IMG/VR virus record: IMGVR_UViG_3300032050_006743
Coordinates: 1 to 26,157 of that record
DNA length: 26,157 nucleotides
Reading direction: 5' to 3' (one strand)
DNA from: a virus
Shown here: piece by piece, positions 1-7,983 of the stretch
How positions within the stretch are numbered: the stretch's first letter is position 1
How the letters are laid out: every line of letters starts with the position of its first letter
Notes under the pieces: generated by a model
The model's input: the letters and a program-made list of their open reading frames with translations, nothing else
Database searches by the model: none
What the model was told of the DNA's origin: nothing
Made by a program: the position numbers and the translations under genes

Positions 1-58
1 TAATCGAGATCACGACGAACTTAATACTATTTTGGAAACAGTGGGCAAGACTCTTTGA
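1..58 (+). CDS. C-terminal end of an unrecognised protein (partial)
   Basis: An open frame enters from the left edge (first full codon at base 2) and ends with TGA at 56-58. Only about 18 residues are visible, ending in [10 protein letters not shown], which is too little to name a family. The stop overlaps the TTG start of the next gene in a TTGA arrangement, the same junction seen at 342-345. This suggests translational coupling and supports the frame. Confidence 0.55.
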   Translation, partial: NRDHDELNTILETVGKTL

Positions 59-345
59 ACGATTTGTTGTATAATACCTTTGCATGGATTCGTGATGACT
101 GGCGTAGTAATCGCTTCCGTTTTACTGTTGAGTTGCTTGCTTGGTCTATTAGTATTGGGTGTTCTATTACTATGGCAGCCACAGTCCCGAATCCCCCTTT
201 ACTTGCGTTGTATCCTATTTGGATTCTTGGCTGCTCTATGTATGCTTGGGCTGCTTACACTAGGAAGTCGTTTGGTATGCTGGCTAACTACATCTTGCTA
301 ACTACCATAGATACTGTTGGACTAATAAGGATGATCACAAATTGA
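55..345 (+). CDS. Small membrane protein, conserved phage type
   Basis: A 96-residue protein starting at TTG (55), which overlaps the stop of the upstream frame. After a charged N-terminus (about residues 1-23, rich in R and D) there are three hydrophobic stretches at about 24-45, 47-68 and 74-92, separated by PNPPLL and by a basic YTRKSFG turn. This indicates a three-helix inner-membrane protein. The pattern recalls a small hypothetical membrane protein of T4-like marine phages, but that is memory and the function is unknown. The stop TGA (343-345) overlaps the TTG start of the ribosome recycling factor. A second hydrophobic frame at 80-301 overlaps it; the longer, coupled frame is preferred. 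A role in host membrane physiology or lysis timing would be speculation. Confidence 0.7.
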   Translation: MNDLLYNTFAWIRDDWRSNRFRFTVELLAWSISIGCSITMAATVPNPPLLALYPIWILGCSMYAWAAYTRKSFGMLANYILLTTIDTVGLIRMITN

Positions 346-902
346 GCTACAATGATATTAAATCACAAACTGAATCTAAGATGTCCAAAGGTATTGATTC
401 ATTCAAATCAACAATTAGTAAGGTCCGTACAGGAAGAGCCAGTACTAGTCTATTAGAACATCTCCTAGTAGATTACTACGGTAACCCTACTCTTATTAGT
501 CAAGTGGCTAGCTTAACATTGGTTGATGCCAGAACCATTTCGGTTACTCCCTGGGAAAAAACTATGCTAGTACCTGTAGAAAAGGCTATCAGAGAATCCA
601 ATCTAGGACTTAATCCGTTAAACAAAGGCACAGTTATTCTTGTGCCGTTGCCGGCATTATCAGAAGAACGGCGAAATGAAATGATAAAAATTGTTAAATC
701 CAATGGAGAAGATGCTAAAATAGCTATTCGTAATCACAGACGTGATGCCAATGAGCAATTAAAAAAATTATCTAAGGCCAAGGAAATCACTGAAGATCAA
801 GAAAAACAGGGCCAAGCTCATGTACAAAAATTAACAGATCGATTTATTGTAGAGATTGATCATTTGGTTAATACCAAAGAAAAAGAATTACTTAAAATTT
901 AA
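342..902 (+). CDS. frr: Ribosome recycling factor
   Basis: A 186-residue protein, about the same length as bacterial RRF (185 in E. coli) and alignable end to end. RRF, with EF-G, splits the post-termination ribosome and frees it from mRNA. Visible family features are IRTGRAS-like VRTGRAST (28-35), VDYYGNPT (43-50), LNPLNKG (90-96), [11 protein letters not shown] (101-111), the RNHRRDAN block (130-137, whose R133 matches the essential E. coli R132) and VQKLTDRFI near the C-terminus. Both domains, the three-helix bundle and the beta domain, are represented. It starts at TTG 342, coupled to the membrane-protein stop. Wording such as VDYYG, DARTISV and PWEKTM looks betaproteobacterial to me, suggesting capture from a host; this is inference. 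The gene is intact and sits eight bases before the DNA polymerase, so it is part of the phage operon. Confidence 0.95.
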   Translation: MSYNDIKSQTESKMSKGIDSFKSTISKVRTGRASTSLLEHLLVDYYGNPTLISQVASLTLVDARTISVTPWEKTMLVPVEKAIRESNLGLNPLNKGTVILVPLPALSEERRNEMIKIVKSNGEDAKIAIRNHRRDANEQLKKLSKAKEITEDQEKQGQAHVQKLTDRFIVEIDHLVNTKEKELLKI

Positions 903-910
903 AGAATTAG

Positions 911-3577
911 ATGAGCTACGTAGACGCATTATTTGATAAACAAAAAGATCGTATTCACGTGGTAGAACGGGTGAATGGTATTCGAGAATATAAAGAATAT
1001 CCAGTTAACTACATATTCTATTATGACGACCCTAGGGGTAAACATAAAACTATTTATGGGACTCCTGTGACCAGATTTGCTACCCGTAATGGCAAGGAAT
1101 TTCAAAAAGAGTTACGGATGCAGAATGGCAAAAGACTATGGGAAAGCGATTTCAAACCTGTGTTCAGATGCCTTGAAGAAAACTATCTCGGTGCTGAACC
1201 TCCTAAGTTGCAAACAGCATTCTTCGACATTGAAGTTGACTTTGATCCCCAGCGGGGATTTAGTCCAGTGTCCGATCCGTTTAATAAAATCACTGCTATT
1301 AGTATCTATTTGGATTGGCTGGATAAACTAGTAACGTTGGCTATTCCCCCAAAGTCAATGAGTTGGGAAACTGCGGAAGAAATTTGTGCTAAATTCAGTG
1401 ACTGTTATATCTTCGACAGAGAAGAAGATATGTTAGACACATTTCTTAATCTCATCGACGACGCAGACATCTTAAGTGGGTGGAACAGCGAAGGCTATGA
1501 CATTCCATACACTGTTGGCCGTATTACTCGTGTTTTAAGCAAAGACGACACAAGGAGACTTTGTCTGTGGGGACAATTTCCCAAGCAAAGGGAGTTTGAT
1601 CGATTCGGTGCTACTAATATTACTTTCGATTTAATCGGAAGAGTTCATTTGGACTATATGCAGTTGTATCGAAAGTACACCTATGAAGAACGCCATAGCT
1701 ATAGTTTAGATGCTATTGGAGAATATGAGTTAGAAGAGCGTAAAACTGCCTATGAAGGCACATTGGATCAATTATATAATAAAGACTTTGAAACATTTTT
1801 AAAATACAACAGGCAAGATACTCGCTTGCTTGCCAAACTAGACAAGAAGCTACGTTTCTTGGATTTAGCTAATACCATTGCTCACGATAACACGGTGTTA
1901 TTGCAGACAACAATGGGCGCAGTTGCAACTACAGAACAGGCAATTATCAATGAAGCACACAGTCAAGGATTGGTCGTTCCTAACAGGAAGGGCAGAGAAG
2001 AAGATGGAGACACCCAAGCGGCAGGTGCCTATGTTGCTTATCCCAAAGTCGGTATGCACAAATACATCGGAGCCATTGACATCAACAGTCTCTATCCCTC
2101 AGCCATTCGATCTCTTAACATGGGGCCAGAAACAATCGTAGGACAGTTACGTCCTGTGATGACAGATCGTTATATTAAAGAAAAAATGGATGGAGGAGAC
2201 AGCTTTGCGGCCGCATGGGAAGGCTTGTTTGGTAGTTTAGAATATGAAGCAGTAATGAAGGGCGATCCTGGAGTAGAGATTACCATCGACTGGGAGGCAG
2301 ATGGCACCAGTGATGTATGCAGTGCTGCTGATGTATGGCGTATTATATTTGACAGTAATAAGCCTTGGATATTGAGTGCCAATGGCACTATTTTTACTAG
2401 TGAGCACAAAGGTATTATTCCAGGTCTACTAGAAAGATGGTATGCTGAACGTAAACAAATGCAGGCCAAACTTAAAGAATCCACTACGCCCGAAGATCAA
2501 GAGTATTGGGATAAACGACAGCTGGTTAAGAAAATTAATCTAAACAGTTTGTATGGTGCTATTCTTAATCCTGGATGCAGATTCTTCGATAATAGAATTG
2601 GTCAAAGTACTACGTTAACTGGACGAGCTATTGCCAAACACATGGACAGTTTTGTCAACGAATGTATATTTGGCAAGTACGATCATGTGGGAGATTCTAT
2701 TATCTACGGTGACACTGATTCTGTTTACTTCAGTGCGTGGCCGGCTGTGCAAGCAGATGTCGAAGCTGGTCGGATGGAATGGAACAAAGACATTGCTGTT
2801 CAATTGTACGACAGTATCGGAGAACAAGTTAATCAAAGCTTTCCTGGTTTCATGGAAAAAGCATTTCATTGCCCTCGACAAAATGGATCCATTATTAAAG
2901 GTGGCCGAGAGCTGGTAGCTATTTCTGGTCTGTTTATTAAGAAAAAACGATATGCTGTTCTTATCTATGATAAAGAAGGCAAACGGTTGGACGTCAAAGG
3001 CGCAGAAGGCAAGGTAAAGGCCATGGGCTTGGACTTAAAAAGAAGCGACACTCCAAAAGTAGTGCAAGACTTTTTAAGTGAAATTTTATTAGATGTGCTT
3101 ACAGGTGCCGAACGCGAATCTATTATTGAAAAAGTAAAAGAATTTAAAATTAAGTTTCAAGAACGTCCAGCTTGGGAAAAAGGAACTCCTAAACGAGTTA
3201 ATAACTTAACCAAGTATACTGCCGAAGAAACCAAGCAAGGTAAAGCAAACATGCCTGGGCATGTACGGGCGGCTATGAATTGGAATAATCTGCGTCGTAT
3301 GCACAGTGACAACTACAGTATGCAAATCGTAGACGGTATGAAAGTTATTGTGTGCAAAGTCAAAAATAATCCACTGGGATATACCAGCGTGGCTTATCCT
3401 ACAGATGAAACACACATTCCTCAATGGTTTAAAGACTTGCCTTTCGACGATAGTCTAATGGAGGCAGGTATTGTGGATCAAAAAGTAGAAAATTTGTTAG
3501 GTGTATTGAATTGGGAAATTTCAGAAAACACAGACATCAATAGTACATTTGATACATTGTTTAGTTTTTCTGATTAA
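911..3577 (+). CDS. 43: Family B DNA polymerase, T4 gp43-like
   Basis: The replicative DNA polymerase, with 3'-5' proofreading, 888 residues (T4 gp43 has 898). Exonuclease motifs are FFDIEVD with D106/E108, WNSEGYDIPY with D197, and YNRQDT with Y299/D303. Polymerase motif A is DINSLYPS (390-397), motif B KKINLNSLYGA (540-550) and motif C YGDTDS (599-604) with catalytic D601/D603. All catalytic carboxylates appear present. The C-terminal tail contains STFDTLFSF, which resembles the clamp-binding peptide at the end of T4/RB69 gp43; the gp45-like clamp lies two genes downstream. It starts at ATG 911, eight bases after frr, with a weak purine-rich leader (AAAGAATTAG). There is no frameshift or intein. 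The upstream frr and downstream methyltransferase imply one replication-stage transcript. Confidence 0.98.
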   Translation: MSYVDALFDKQKDRIHVVERVNGIREYKEYPVNYIFYYDDPRGKHKTIYGTPVTRFATRNGKEFQKELRMQNGKRLWESDFKPVFRCLEENYLGAEPPKLQTAFFDIEVDFDPQRGFSPVSDPFNKITAISIYLDWLDKLVTLAIPPKSMSWETAEEICAKFSDCYIFDREEDMLDTFLNLIDDADILSGWNSEGYDIPYTVGRITRVLSKDDTRRLCLWGQFPKQREFDRFGATNITFDLIGRVHLDYMQLYRKYTYEERHSYSLDAIGEYELEERKTAYEGTLDQLYNKDFETFLKYNRQDTRLLAKLDKKLRFLDLANTIAHDNTVLLQTTMGAVATTEQAIINEAHSQGLVVPNRKGREEDGDTQAAGAYVAYPKVGMHKYIGAIDINSLYPSAIRSLNMGPETIVGQLRPVMTDRYIKEKMDGGDSFAAAWEGLFGSLEYEAVMKGDPGVEITIDWEADGTSDVCSAADVWRIIFDSNKPWILSANGTIFTSEHKGIIPGLLERWYAERKQMQAKLKESTTPEDQEYWDKRQLVKKINLNSLYGAILNPGCRFFDNRIGQSTTLTGRAIAKHMDSFVNECIFGKYDHVGDSIIYGDTDSVYFSAWPAVQADVEAGRMEWNKDIAVQLYDSIGEQVNQSFPGFMEKAFHCPRQNGSIIKGGRELVAISGLFIKKKRYAVLIYDKEGKRLDVKGAEGKVKAMGLDLKRSDTPKVVQDFLSEILLDVLTGAERESIIEKVKEFKIKFQERPAWEKGTPKRVNNLTKYTAEETKQGKANMPGHVRAAMNWNNLRRMHSDNYSMQIVDGMKVIVCKVKNNPLGYTSVAYPTDETHIPQWFKDLPFDDSLMEAGIVDQKVENLLGVLNWEISENTDINSTFDTLFSFSD

Positions 3578-3594
3578 TAATCAGACTTTTTAAA

Positions 3595-4554
3595 ATGAAA
3601 ATAAGCGAACTAGTAAGAATAAAAGAACAGCTATTGGAGTTTCAATCTCCAACTTTTTCAGCTTTCATTGAATCTAAATTTAAAGAAACATCAATATATG
3701 TAGATAACATGTTAAGTTCTTTTGTATTCGGAGACATAAAAAACAACCTTGCTGGCCAATTGACTCAGCTAGGTTCGCATATTACAAAAACAGACGAATT
3801 AATAACTAACTTGATACAGTATGTTGAAAAGTTAATCCAAGAACAAGTTAAAGAATTTTACAAAGAAGGCTATCTAATAAATGGAGTAGAATTTGCTAGC
3901 GAAACTGATGTACATAATGAAAGACAATACAGAACTGTAATTTGTGACGACGATGTTAAACAAACTGTAATAACAAACATAAGAAATCACACTAACTCTA
4001 AATACCCGGCTTTAGAAATTGGACCTGGAGATGGGCAATGGACTGAATATATGGTAGCAGGGGACCCTTTGTACATTGTGGATATTCATCCAGAATTTAT
4101 AGAATCCACAAAATCTAAGTTTCCTATAGAATATCAAAGAAGATTAAGAACATACCTTGCGGGCTGGGATGGACTTCCTAAAAACGATTTAAGTATGCTT
4201 CCCCAAAATCAATTTAGTTTTATATTTGCATGGCAGGTCTTTGACTTTTTTCCATTAGATAAAACTAAATTATATTTAGAACAATGCTTTAATTTATTGC
4301 GCCCGGGCGGCGTAATGATGTTTAGCTATAATAATTGTGAATTTAGTAATGCGGCTGTTTATGCTGAAACTGGTTTTAAGAGTTGGATGCCTAAAAAATT
4401 ATTAATCAATTCTTGCCAGGAATCGAATTTCGAACTGCTAGACACCAATGATTCATTGTCAGGGGTCCATTGGATTAAAATTAAAAAACCTGGCGAACTT
4501 AAAACGGTAAAAGCCGGACAGTCCATGGGTGAAATTATTCACCGTAGAACTTGA
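3595..4554 (+). CDS. Class I SAM-dependent methyltransferase
   Basis: A 319-residue protein. Residues 1 to about 100 are charged and helical with no recognised domain. The rest has a Rossmann methyltransferase core: motif I ALEIGPGDGQW (about 139-149), an acidic strand-2 end IVDIHPE (D163), FAWQVFDFFP in the motif IV region and LLRPGGVMMFSY in the post-motif region. The substrate cannot be read from the sequence. There is no DNA-methylase DPPY or NPPF motif, so a small-molecule, sugar or protein substrate is more likely than DNA bases. The gene is clearly richer in A+T than its neighbours (16 of 60 G+C in bases 4081-4140, against 28 of 60 in polymerase bases 2101-2160). It sits between polymerase and clamp, so it looks like an insertion into a replication pair. 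Confidence 0.85.
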   Translation: MKISELVRIKEQLLEFQSPTFSAFIESKFKETSIYVDNMLSSFVFGDIKNNLAGQLTQLGSHITKTDELITNLIQYVEKLIQEQVKEFYKEGYLINGVEFASETDVHNERQYRTVICDDDVKQTVITNIRNHTNSKYPALEIGPGDGQWTEYMVAGDPLYIVDIHPEFIESTKSKFPIEYQRRLRTYLAGWDGLPKNDLSMLPQNQFSFIFAWQVFDFFPLDKTKLYLEQCFNLLRPGGVMMFSYNNCEFSNAAVYAETGFKSWMPKKLLINSCQESNFELLDTNDSLSGVHWIKIKKPGELKTVKAGQSMGEIIHRRT

Positions 4555-4579
4555 TTTTTCTAAATAACTTATATACACT
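4551..4579 (+). promoter_or_regulatory. Candidate promoter before the clamp gene
   Basis: In the 45-base gap before the clamp gene, TTGATT (4551-4556) and TACACT (4574-4579) are 17 bases apart, a plausible but weak sigma70-type pair. The same gap holds TCTAAATA (4559-4566), similar to the late-promoter octamer TATAAATA of T4-like phages. Which element is used cannot be decided from sequence. The clamp gene starts at 4600 with GGAGA seven bases upstream. Confidence 0.4.
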
Positions 4580-4599
4580 AACACATTATTGGAGAACAT

Positions 4600-5331
4600 A
4601 TGAAAGACCACCTATTAGACATCGTGCAACATACTCATGGACTGGGAGTTATTGACCTAGTTAAGATTGTAGGCACAGAAAATGAAACCATACTAGAAGC
4701 AATTGCAGAAAATCGCAGTGTTATTCTACAAGCTAAATTTAAAGGACCAATTGCAGAATTTGTTGGTACTTTTGGAATGCCAAATTTGGGCAAGTTAAAC
4801 ACTGTGCTTAATATTCCAGAGTATAAAGAAAATGCAGTTATCACTGTCAGCACTCAAGATAAAAACGGAGAAGCTGTTCCAGTGGGTGTTCATTTTGAGA
4901 ATAAGTCGGGAGACTTCAAAAACGACTATCGTTTTATGAGCGCTGAAATTGTCAATGATAAACTTAAAACTGTTCGTATGAAGCAAGTTGCATGGAACAT
5001 CGACATCGTTCCCAGTGCAGCCAGTATTCAACGTCTTAAATTTCAAGCCAGTGCAAACAGCGAAGAAAACAATTTCATTGCTAAAACAGAAAACAGTGAC
5101 TTAAAATTTTACTTCGGTGACCACAGCAGTCACGCAGGTAATTTTGTTTTCCAGTCTGGGGTCAGCGGCAAATTATCTAAAGCGTGGGCATGGCCTGTTG
5201 CAGTGGTCATCAGCATTCTTAGCTTGCCCGGTGACAAGACTTTTAAAATCAGTGACGAAGGTGCGGCAATGATCACTGTAGACAGCGGTATTGCAGAGTA
5301 CAACTATATTCTACCAGCACAGACCAAGTAA
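4600..5331 (+). CDS. 45: DNA polymerase sliding clamp, T4 gp45-like
   Basis: A 243-residue protein (T4 gp45: 228). I assign it to the gp45/PCNA-type processivity clamp, which forms a trimeric ring around DNA, tethers the polymerase and, in T4, activates late transcription. Support comes from the strand-rich pattern of two related halves, the segment FVGTFGMPNLGKLNTVLNIP (about 51-70, like the DLNGFLGILSLV region of gp45) and the C-terminal AAMITVDSGIAEYNYILP strand pair. The neighbourhood with gp43 also supports it. There are no catalytic residues to check, so the call rests on pattern and context. It starts at ATG 4600 with GGAGA upstream and ends in TAATG, overlapping the DpdA-like gene by one base. 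The late-like octamers nearby fit a phage that couples clamp and late transcription. Confidence 0.85.
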   Translation: MKDHLLDIVQHTHGLGVIDLVKIVGTENETILEAIAENRSVILQAKFKGPIAEFVGTFGMPNLGKLNTVLNIPEYKENAVITVSTQDKNGEAVPVGVHFENKSGDFKNDYRFMSAEIVNDKLKTVRMKQVAWNIDIVPSAASIQRLKFQASANSEENNFIAKTENSDLKFYFGDHSSHAGNFVFQSGVSGKLSKAWAWPVAVVISILSLPGDKTFKISDEGAAMITVDSGIAEYNYILPAQTK

Positions 5332-6893
5332 TGGCGACCTACGACGATTTAACTAGTAAACAAAAAGACTATGCAGTCTTTTTGCCTGCTCTAAGCAGTT
5401 TTTATAGTAGGGATGTTAGTAAACAAAGACTTGATCCCAACTACATAGACCCTGCTCGTGTGCCTGCAAAGTTTGAAAATGGCATCGAAGGTATGAACTG
5501 GTTAAACAGCCAGCAAGGTTACTTTACCTATAAGTGGAGTTTATATTCCGCAGGACACGCAGACTTAGACGTTAACAAGCCACCGGGCAGAGATGACATG
5601 GTTCGTAATCGCGACCCTAATACATTCATTCTCGGAGACAGCGGCGGATTCCAAATTGGCAAAGGTGTATGGGAAGGCGATTGGAAAAATCCTGCTTGTC
5701 CCAAAGCACAAAAAAAGCGTGAACAAGTTTTATCTTGGATGGACGCTTATATGGATCGAGGCATGATTCTTGATATTCCTGCTTGGGTTGCACGGAGTCC
5801 AGCTGGACAAAAGGCTACAGGAATCAACACTTACATTGAGGCAGTACAAGGTACATATATCAATAACGATTATTTCATGAAGAATCGTACCGGACGCTGT
5901 AAGTTCTTAAACGTTCTACAAGGCGAAAATCATACTGAAGCAGACGACTGGTATGATCGTATGAAAAAGTATTGCGACCCAAAACAGTACAGTCAACCAT
6001 TTGAAGGTTGGGCCATGGGTGGTCAAAATATGTGCGATGTGCATTTGCTGTTACGCAGGCTAGTTGCTCTACGATTTGACGGTCTACTTGAACCGGGACT
6101 GCACGATTGGATGCACTTTCTGGGCACAAGTAAATTAGAATGGGCCACTTTGTTAACTGACGTACAAAGAGCCATTCGTAAATATCATAATGAAAACTTT
6201 ACTATTAGCTTTGATTGTGCAAGTCCTTTCCTTGCAACTGCTAACGGTCAAATTTACTACAATGTAACCACAGAGGACCGTAGCAAGTGGAGTTACCATA
6301 TGCAAGCCAGTGTGGATAATAAAAAATACTCCACTGATACTCGATCATTCCGAGATGCCATCTTGCAAGATGGCATCATGGATACTTTCTTAGAAAGTCC
6401 TTACAGTGAACGTATGACTATCAAAGACGTTTGTATTTACAAACCCGGAGACTTAAATAAAATTGGTAAAGAAGGTCGTACATCCTGGGATAGCTTTAGT
6501 TACACGTTGCAAATGGGACATAATGTGTGGACACACATACATGCAGTTCAGGAAGCTAATCGACAATACGATGCAGGAAATTATCCCGAAATGTTAGTAT
6601 CAAGCACTGCCGACAAAAAGAATTTCAGACAGTATGATCGTAACTTTTTTAGGGATATTGTCAATGATATATTTGCTACCAGTGATAAAGGTAAAGCGGA
6701 AAGTCTTATTGAACATTACAACAAATATTGGATGAACATTGTGGGAACTCGAGGAGCAGTGGGTAAGAAAACTGTTAATGCCGGGACTATGTTTAATACT
6801 TTATTTGAAATGGAAGACTTAGATTTATATCATCGCGACGACAGTGGATTAGACGAATCTAAATTAGACGAATTGGAGGCCGACAATGTATAA
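5331..6893 (+). CDS. dpdA: DpdA-type guanine transglycosylase (TGT-like), probable DNA 7-deazaguanine insertion
   Basis: A 520-residue protein with the order of motifs of the tRNA-guanine transglycosylase barrel: GDSGGFQIG (102-110, D103 matching the TGT substrate-binding aspartate), LDIPAW (D148), NVLQGE (194-199, TGT VQGG), GWAMGG (226-231, TGT GGLAVGE), HFLGTS (262-267) and SFDCASPF (293-300), whose D295 is the likely nucleophile. I see no CxCxxC...H zinc site, which tRNA TGTs carry. In phages such proteins (DpdA) exchange guanine in DNA for a 7-deazaguanine base, protecting against host restriction. FolE, QueD and QueE encoded downstream supply the base, which supports DpdA rather than a tRNA enzyme. 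The C-terminal about 200 residues are not recognised. It overlaps the clamp stop (TAATG) and overlaps the next gene by eight bases. The DpdA subfamily is not determinable by eye. Confidence 0.82.
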   Translation: MATYDDLTSKQKDYAVFLPALSSFYSRDVSKQRLDPNYIDPARVPAKFENGIEGMNWLNSQQGYFTYKWSLYSAGHADLDVNKPPGRDDMVRNRDPNTFILGDSGGFQIGKGVWEGDWKNPACPKAQKKREQVLSWMDAYMDRGMILDIPAWVARSPAGQKATGINTYIEAVQGTYINNDYFMKNRTGRCKFLNVLQGENHTEADDWYDRMKKYCDPKQYSQPFEGWAMGGQNMCDVHLLLRRLVALRFDGLLEPGLHDWMHFLGTSKLEWATLLTDVQRAIRKYHNENFTISFDCASPFLATANGQIYYNVTTEDRSKWSYHMQASVDNKKYSTDTRSFRDAILQDGIMDTFLESPYSERMTIKDVCIYKPGDLNKIGKEGRTSWDSFSYTLQMGHNVWTHIHAVQEANRQYDAGNYPEMLVSSTADKKNFRQYDRNFFRDIVNDIFATSDKGKAESLIEHYNKYWMNIVGTRGAVGKKTVNAGTMFNTLFEMEDLDLYHRDDSGLDESKLDELEADNV

Positions 6894-7098
6894 AGAACGC
6901 ATTAAACATTTAACAGAATCTCATCGTGTATTGGATGAGCGTATCACTGCACACGAACGTGATCATCCAGGCACCGAAAATCAAACAGTGCAAGAATGGA
7001 AAAAACAAAAACTTGCATTTAGAGACGAAATTCGACGACTAGAACGGTTACAGTGGGAACACGATCATGACACCGTTAACTTTGACGATGATCGATAA
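6886..7098 (+). CDS. Small helical protein, DUF465/YdcH-like
   Basis: A 70-residue, highly charged protein predicted as two antiparallel helices. The arrangement HRVLDERITAHE (13-24) followed by EWKKQKLAFRDEIRRLE (37-53) matches the DUF465/YdcH pattern in which 'LKKxKLxLKDEI' forms the second helix. The biochemical role of the family is unknown to me. It overlaps the end of the DpdA-like gene by eight bases, with the start ATG at 6886. The final codons (TTTGACGATGATCGA) carry the -35 element of the next promoter. Confidence 0.7.
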   Translation: MYKERIKHLTESHRVLDERITAHERDHPGTENQTVQEWKKQKLAFRDEIRRLERLQWEHDHDTVNFDDDR

Positions 7099-7110
7099 GT
7101 CTGTTATAAT
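7082..7110 (+). promoter_or_regulatory. Strong sigma70-type promoter with extended -10, nearly leaderless
   Basis: TTGACG (7082-7087), 17-base spacer, TATAAT (7105-7110), with TGT directly upstream of the -10 making an extended -10. The following ATG is at 7117, seven bases after the -10, which is where transcription would normally start. No ribosome-binding site can fit, so the mRNA for the oxidoreductase at 7117 is expected to be leaderless or have only one to two leader bases. This opens the accessory module 7117-12914. Confidence 0.75.
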
Positions 7111-7116
7111 GTAACA

Positions 7117-7983
7117 ATGAAAAGTTTAATTGTAGGCATGGGCATCGGCCAACTCTATGAGTCGGTGCTAAAAAAACTTGGCCACACTGTCGTCACTGTT
7201 GATTTAGATATATCTAAAGCACAACACAAAGATGTCGACAGTGCTCTTCGAATTCACGGCCAATTTGATACAGTACATATTTGTACTCCAAATTTTACAC
7301 ACGTCAATATTGCCAGAAAAATTGCGGCTTGTAGTAAAATTGTATTCATCGAAAAACCTGGAGCTGCCACTGAAGAATCCTGGAAACAATTAATTAAAGA
7401 CTATCCTAAAACACGTTTTATGATGGTCAAGAACAACATGTGGCGTGACAACTTAAATGAGATGCAAGCGCACTATGTTAGTTCTAAAAACATTAATTTA
7501 AATTGGATTAATAAAAATCGTGTGCCCAAACCAGGTAGCTGGTTTACTACCAAATCATTGGCCTACGGCGGTGTAAGCAGAGACTTACTGCCTCATCTAT
7601 TAAGTTTATTCATCGCGTTAGAACCTAACTATAAAAACACTAGCTGGGTTTATAAACAAGTATGGCAAAAGTGGACATTAGATGATCTTAAAGACAGCGA
7701 TTATGGCGATGTTGACATGAGCGGTACATACGATGTGGACGACAGGGTTGAGCTTGAAGGTTACGTCAGTGATCATAAATGGGTCATCCGAGCAAACTGG
7801 CGCAATAACAGTCACGACGATATTGCAATTTATTTCGATGATTATGTTGTGCCTTTGGGGTTATGTCCTGAAAGTGCTTATAAAAATATGATTTCAGATG
7901 CTGTTAATAATCTAAATAATAACAACTTTTGGAAAGAGCAATTTGAAATCGATTGTTGGATTCATAGAAAGATTAATTTATGA
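7117..7983 (+). CDS. Gfo/Idh/MocA-type NAD(P)-dependent oxidoreductase
   Basis: A 288-residue protein. The N-terminal Rossmann fold shows VGMGIG (6-11), a strand-2 end VTVDLD (D31), CTPNFTH (56-62) and FIEKPGA (77-83), whose EKP is the hallmark of the Gfo/Idh/MocA family. These enzymes oxidise or reduce sugars, inositols and sugar nucleotides. The C-terminal part (about 120-288) would form the substrate-binding sheet; AYGGVSRDLLPHLLSL (about 149-164) resembles the family's 'GG...DxGxHxxD' helix. It is somewhat short for the family (about 330-370). It starts at ATG 7117 directly downstream of a strong promoter with no Shine-Dalgarno. The stop TGA overlaps the next ATG (ATGA at 7980). Context with a second dehydrogenase, an aminotransferase and a glycosyltransferase suggests sugar modification, but the substrate is unknown. 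Confidence 0.82.
   Translation: MKSLIVGMGIGQLYESVLKKLGHTVVTVDLDISKAQHKDVDSALRIHGQFDTVHICTPNFTHVNIARKIAACSKIVFIEKPGAATEESWKQLIKDYPKTRFMMVKNNMWRDNLNEMQAHYVSSKNINLNWINKNRVPKPGSWFTTKSLAYGGVSRDLLPHLLSLFIALEPNYKNTSWVYKQVWQKWTLDDLKDSDYGDVDMSGTYDVDDRVELEGYVSDHKWVIRANWRNNSHDDIAIYFDDYVVPLGLCPESAYKNMISDAVNNLNNNNFWKEQFEIDCWIHRKINL

Noticed and set aside
55-90. Promoter with TATAAT at 70-75 before the membrane protein
   Set aside because: No acceptable -35 is found at 16-18 bases, and the TATAAT lies inside the coding frame just after its start.
80-301. Hydrophobic 73-residue frame overlapping the membrane protein at 55
   Set aside because: It overlaps almost completely with the 96-residue frame, which is coupled to both neighbours by TTGA and has a coherent charged-then-membrane pattern. 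The hydrophobicity here is probably a by-product of the other frame.
5331-6893. Queuine tRNA-ribosyltransferase acting on tRNA
   Set aside because: The barrel motifs fit TGT, but no CxCxxC...H zinc site is visible and the gene sits in a phage with FolE, QueD and QueE. DNA modification is the better explanation, though tRNA as substrate is not fully excluded.
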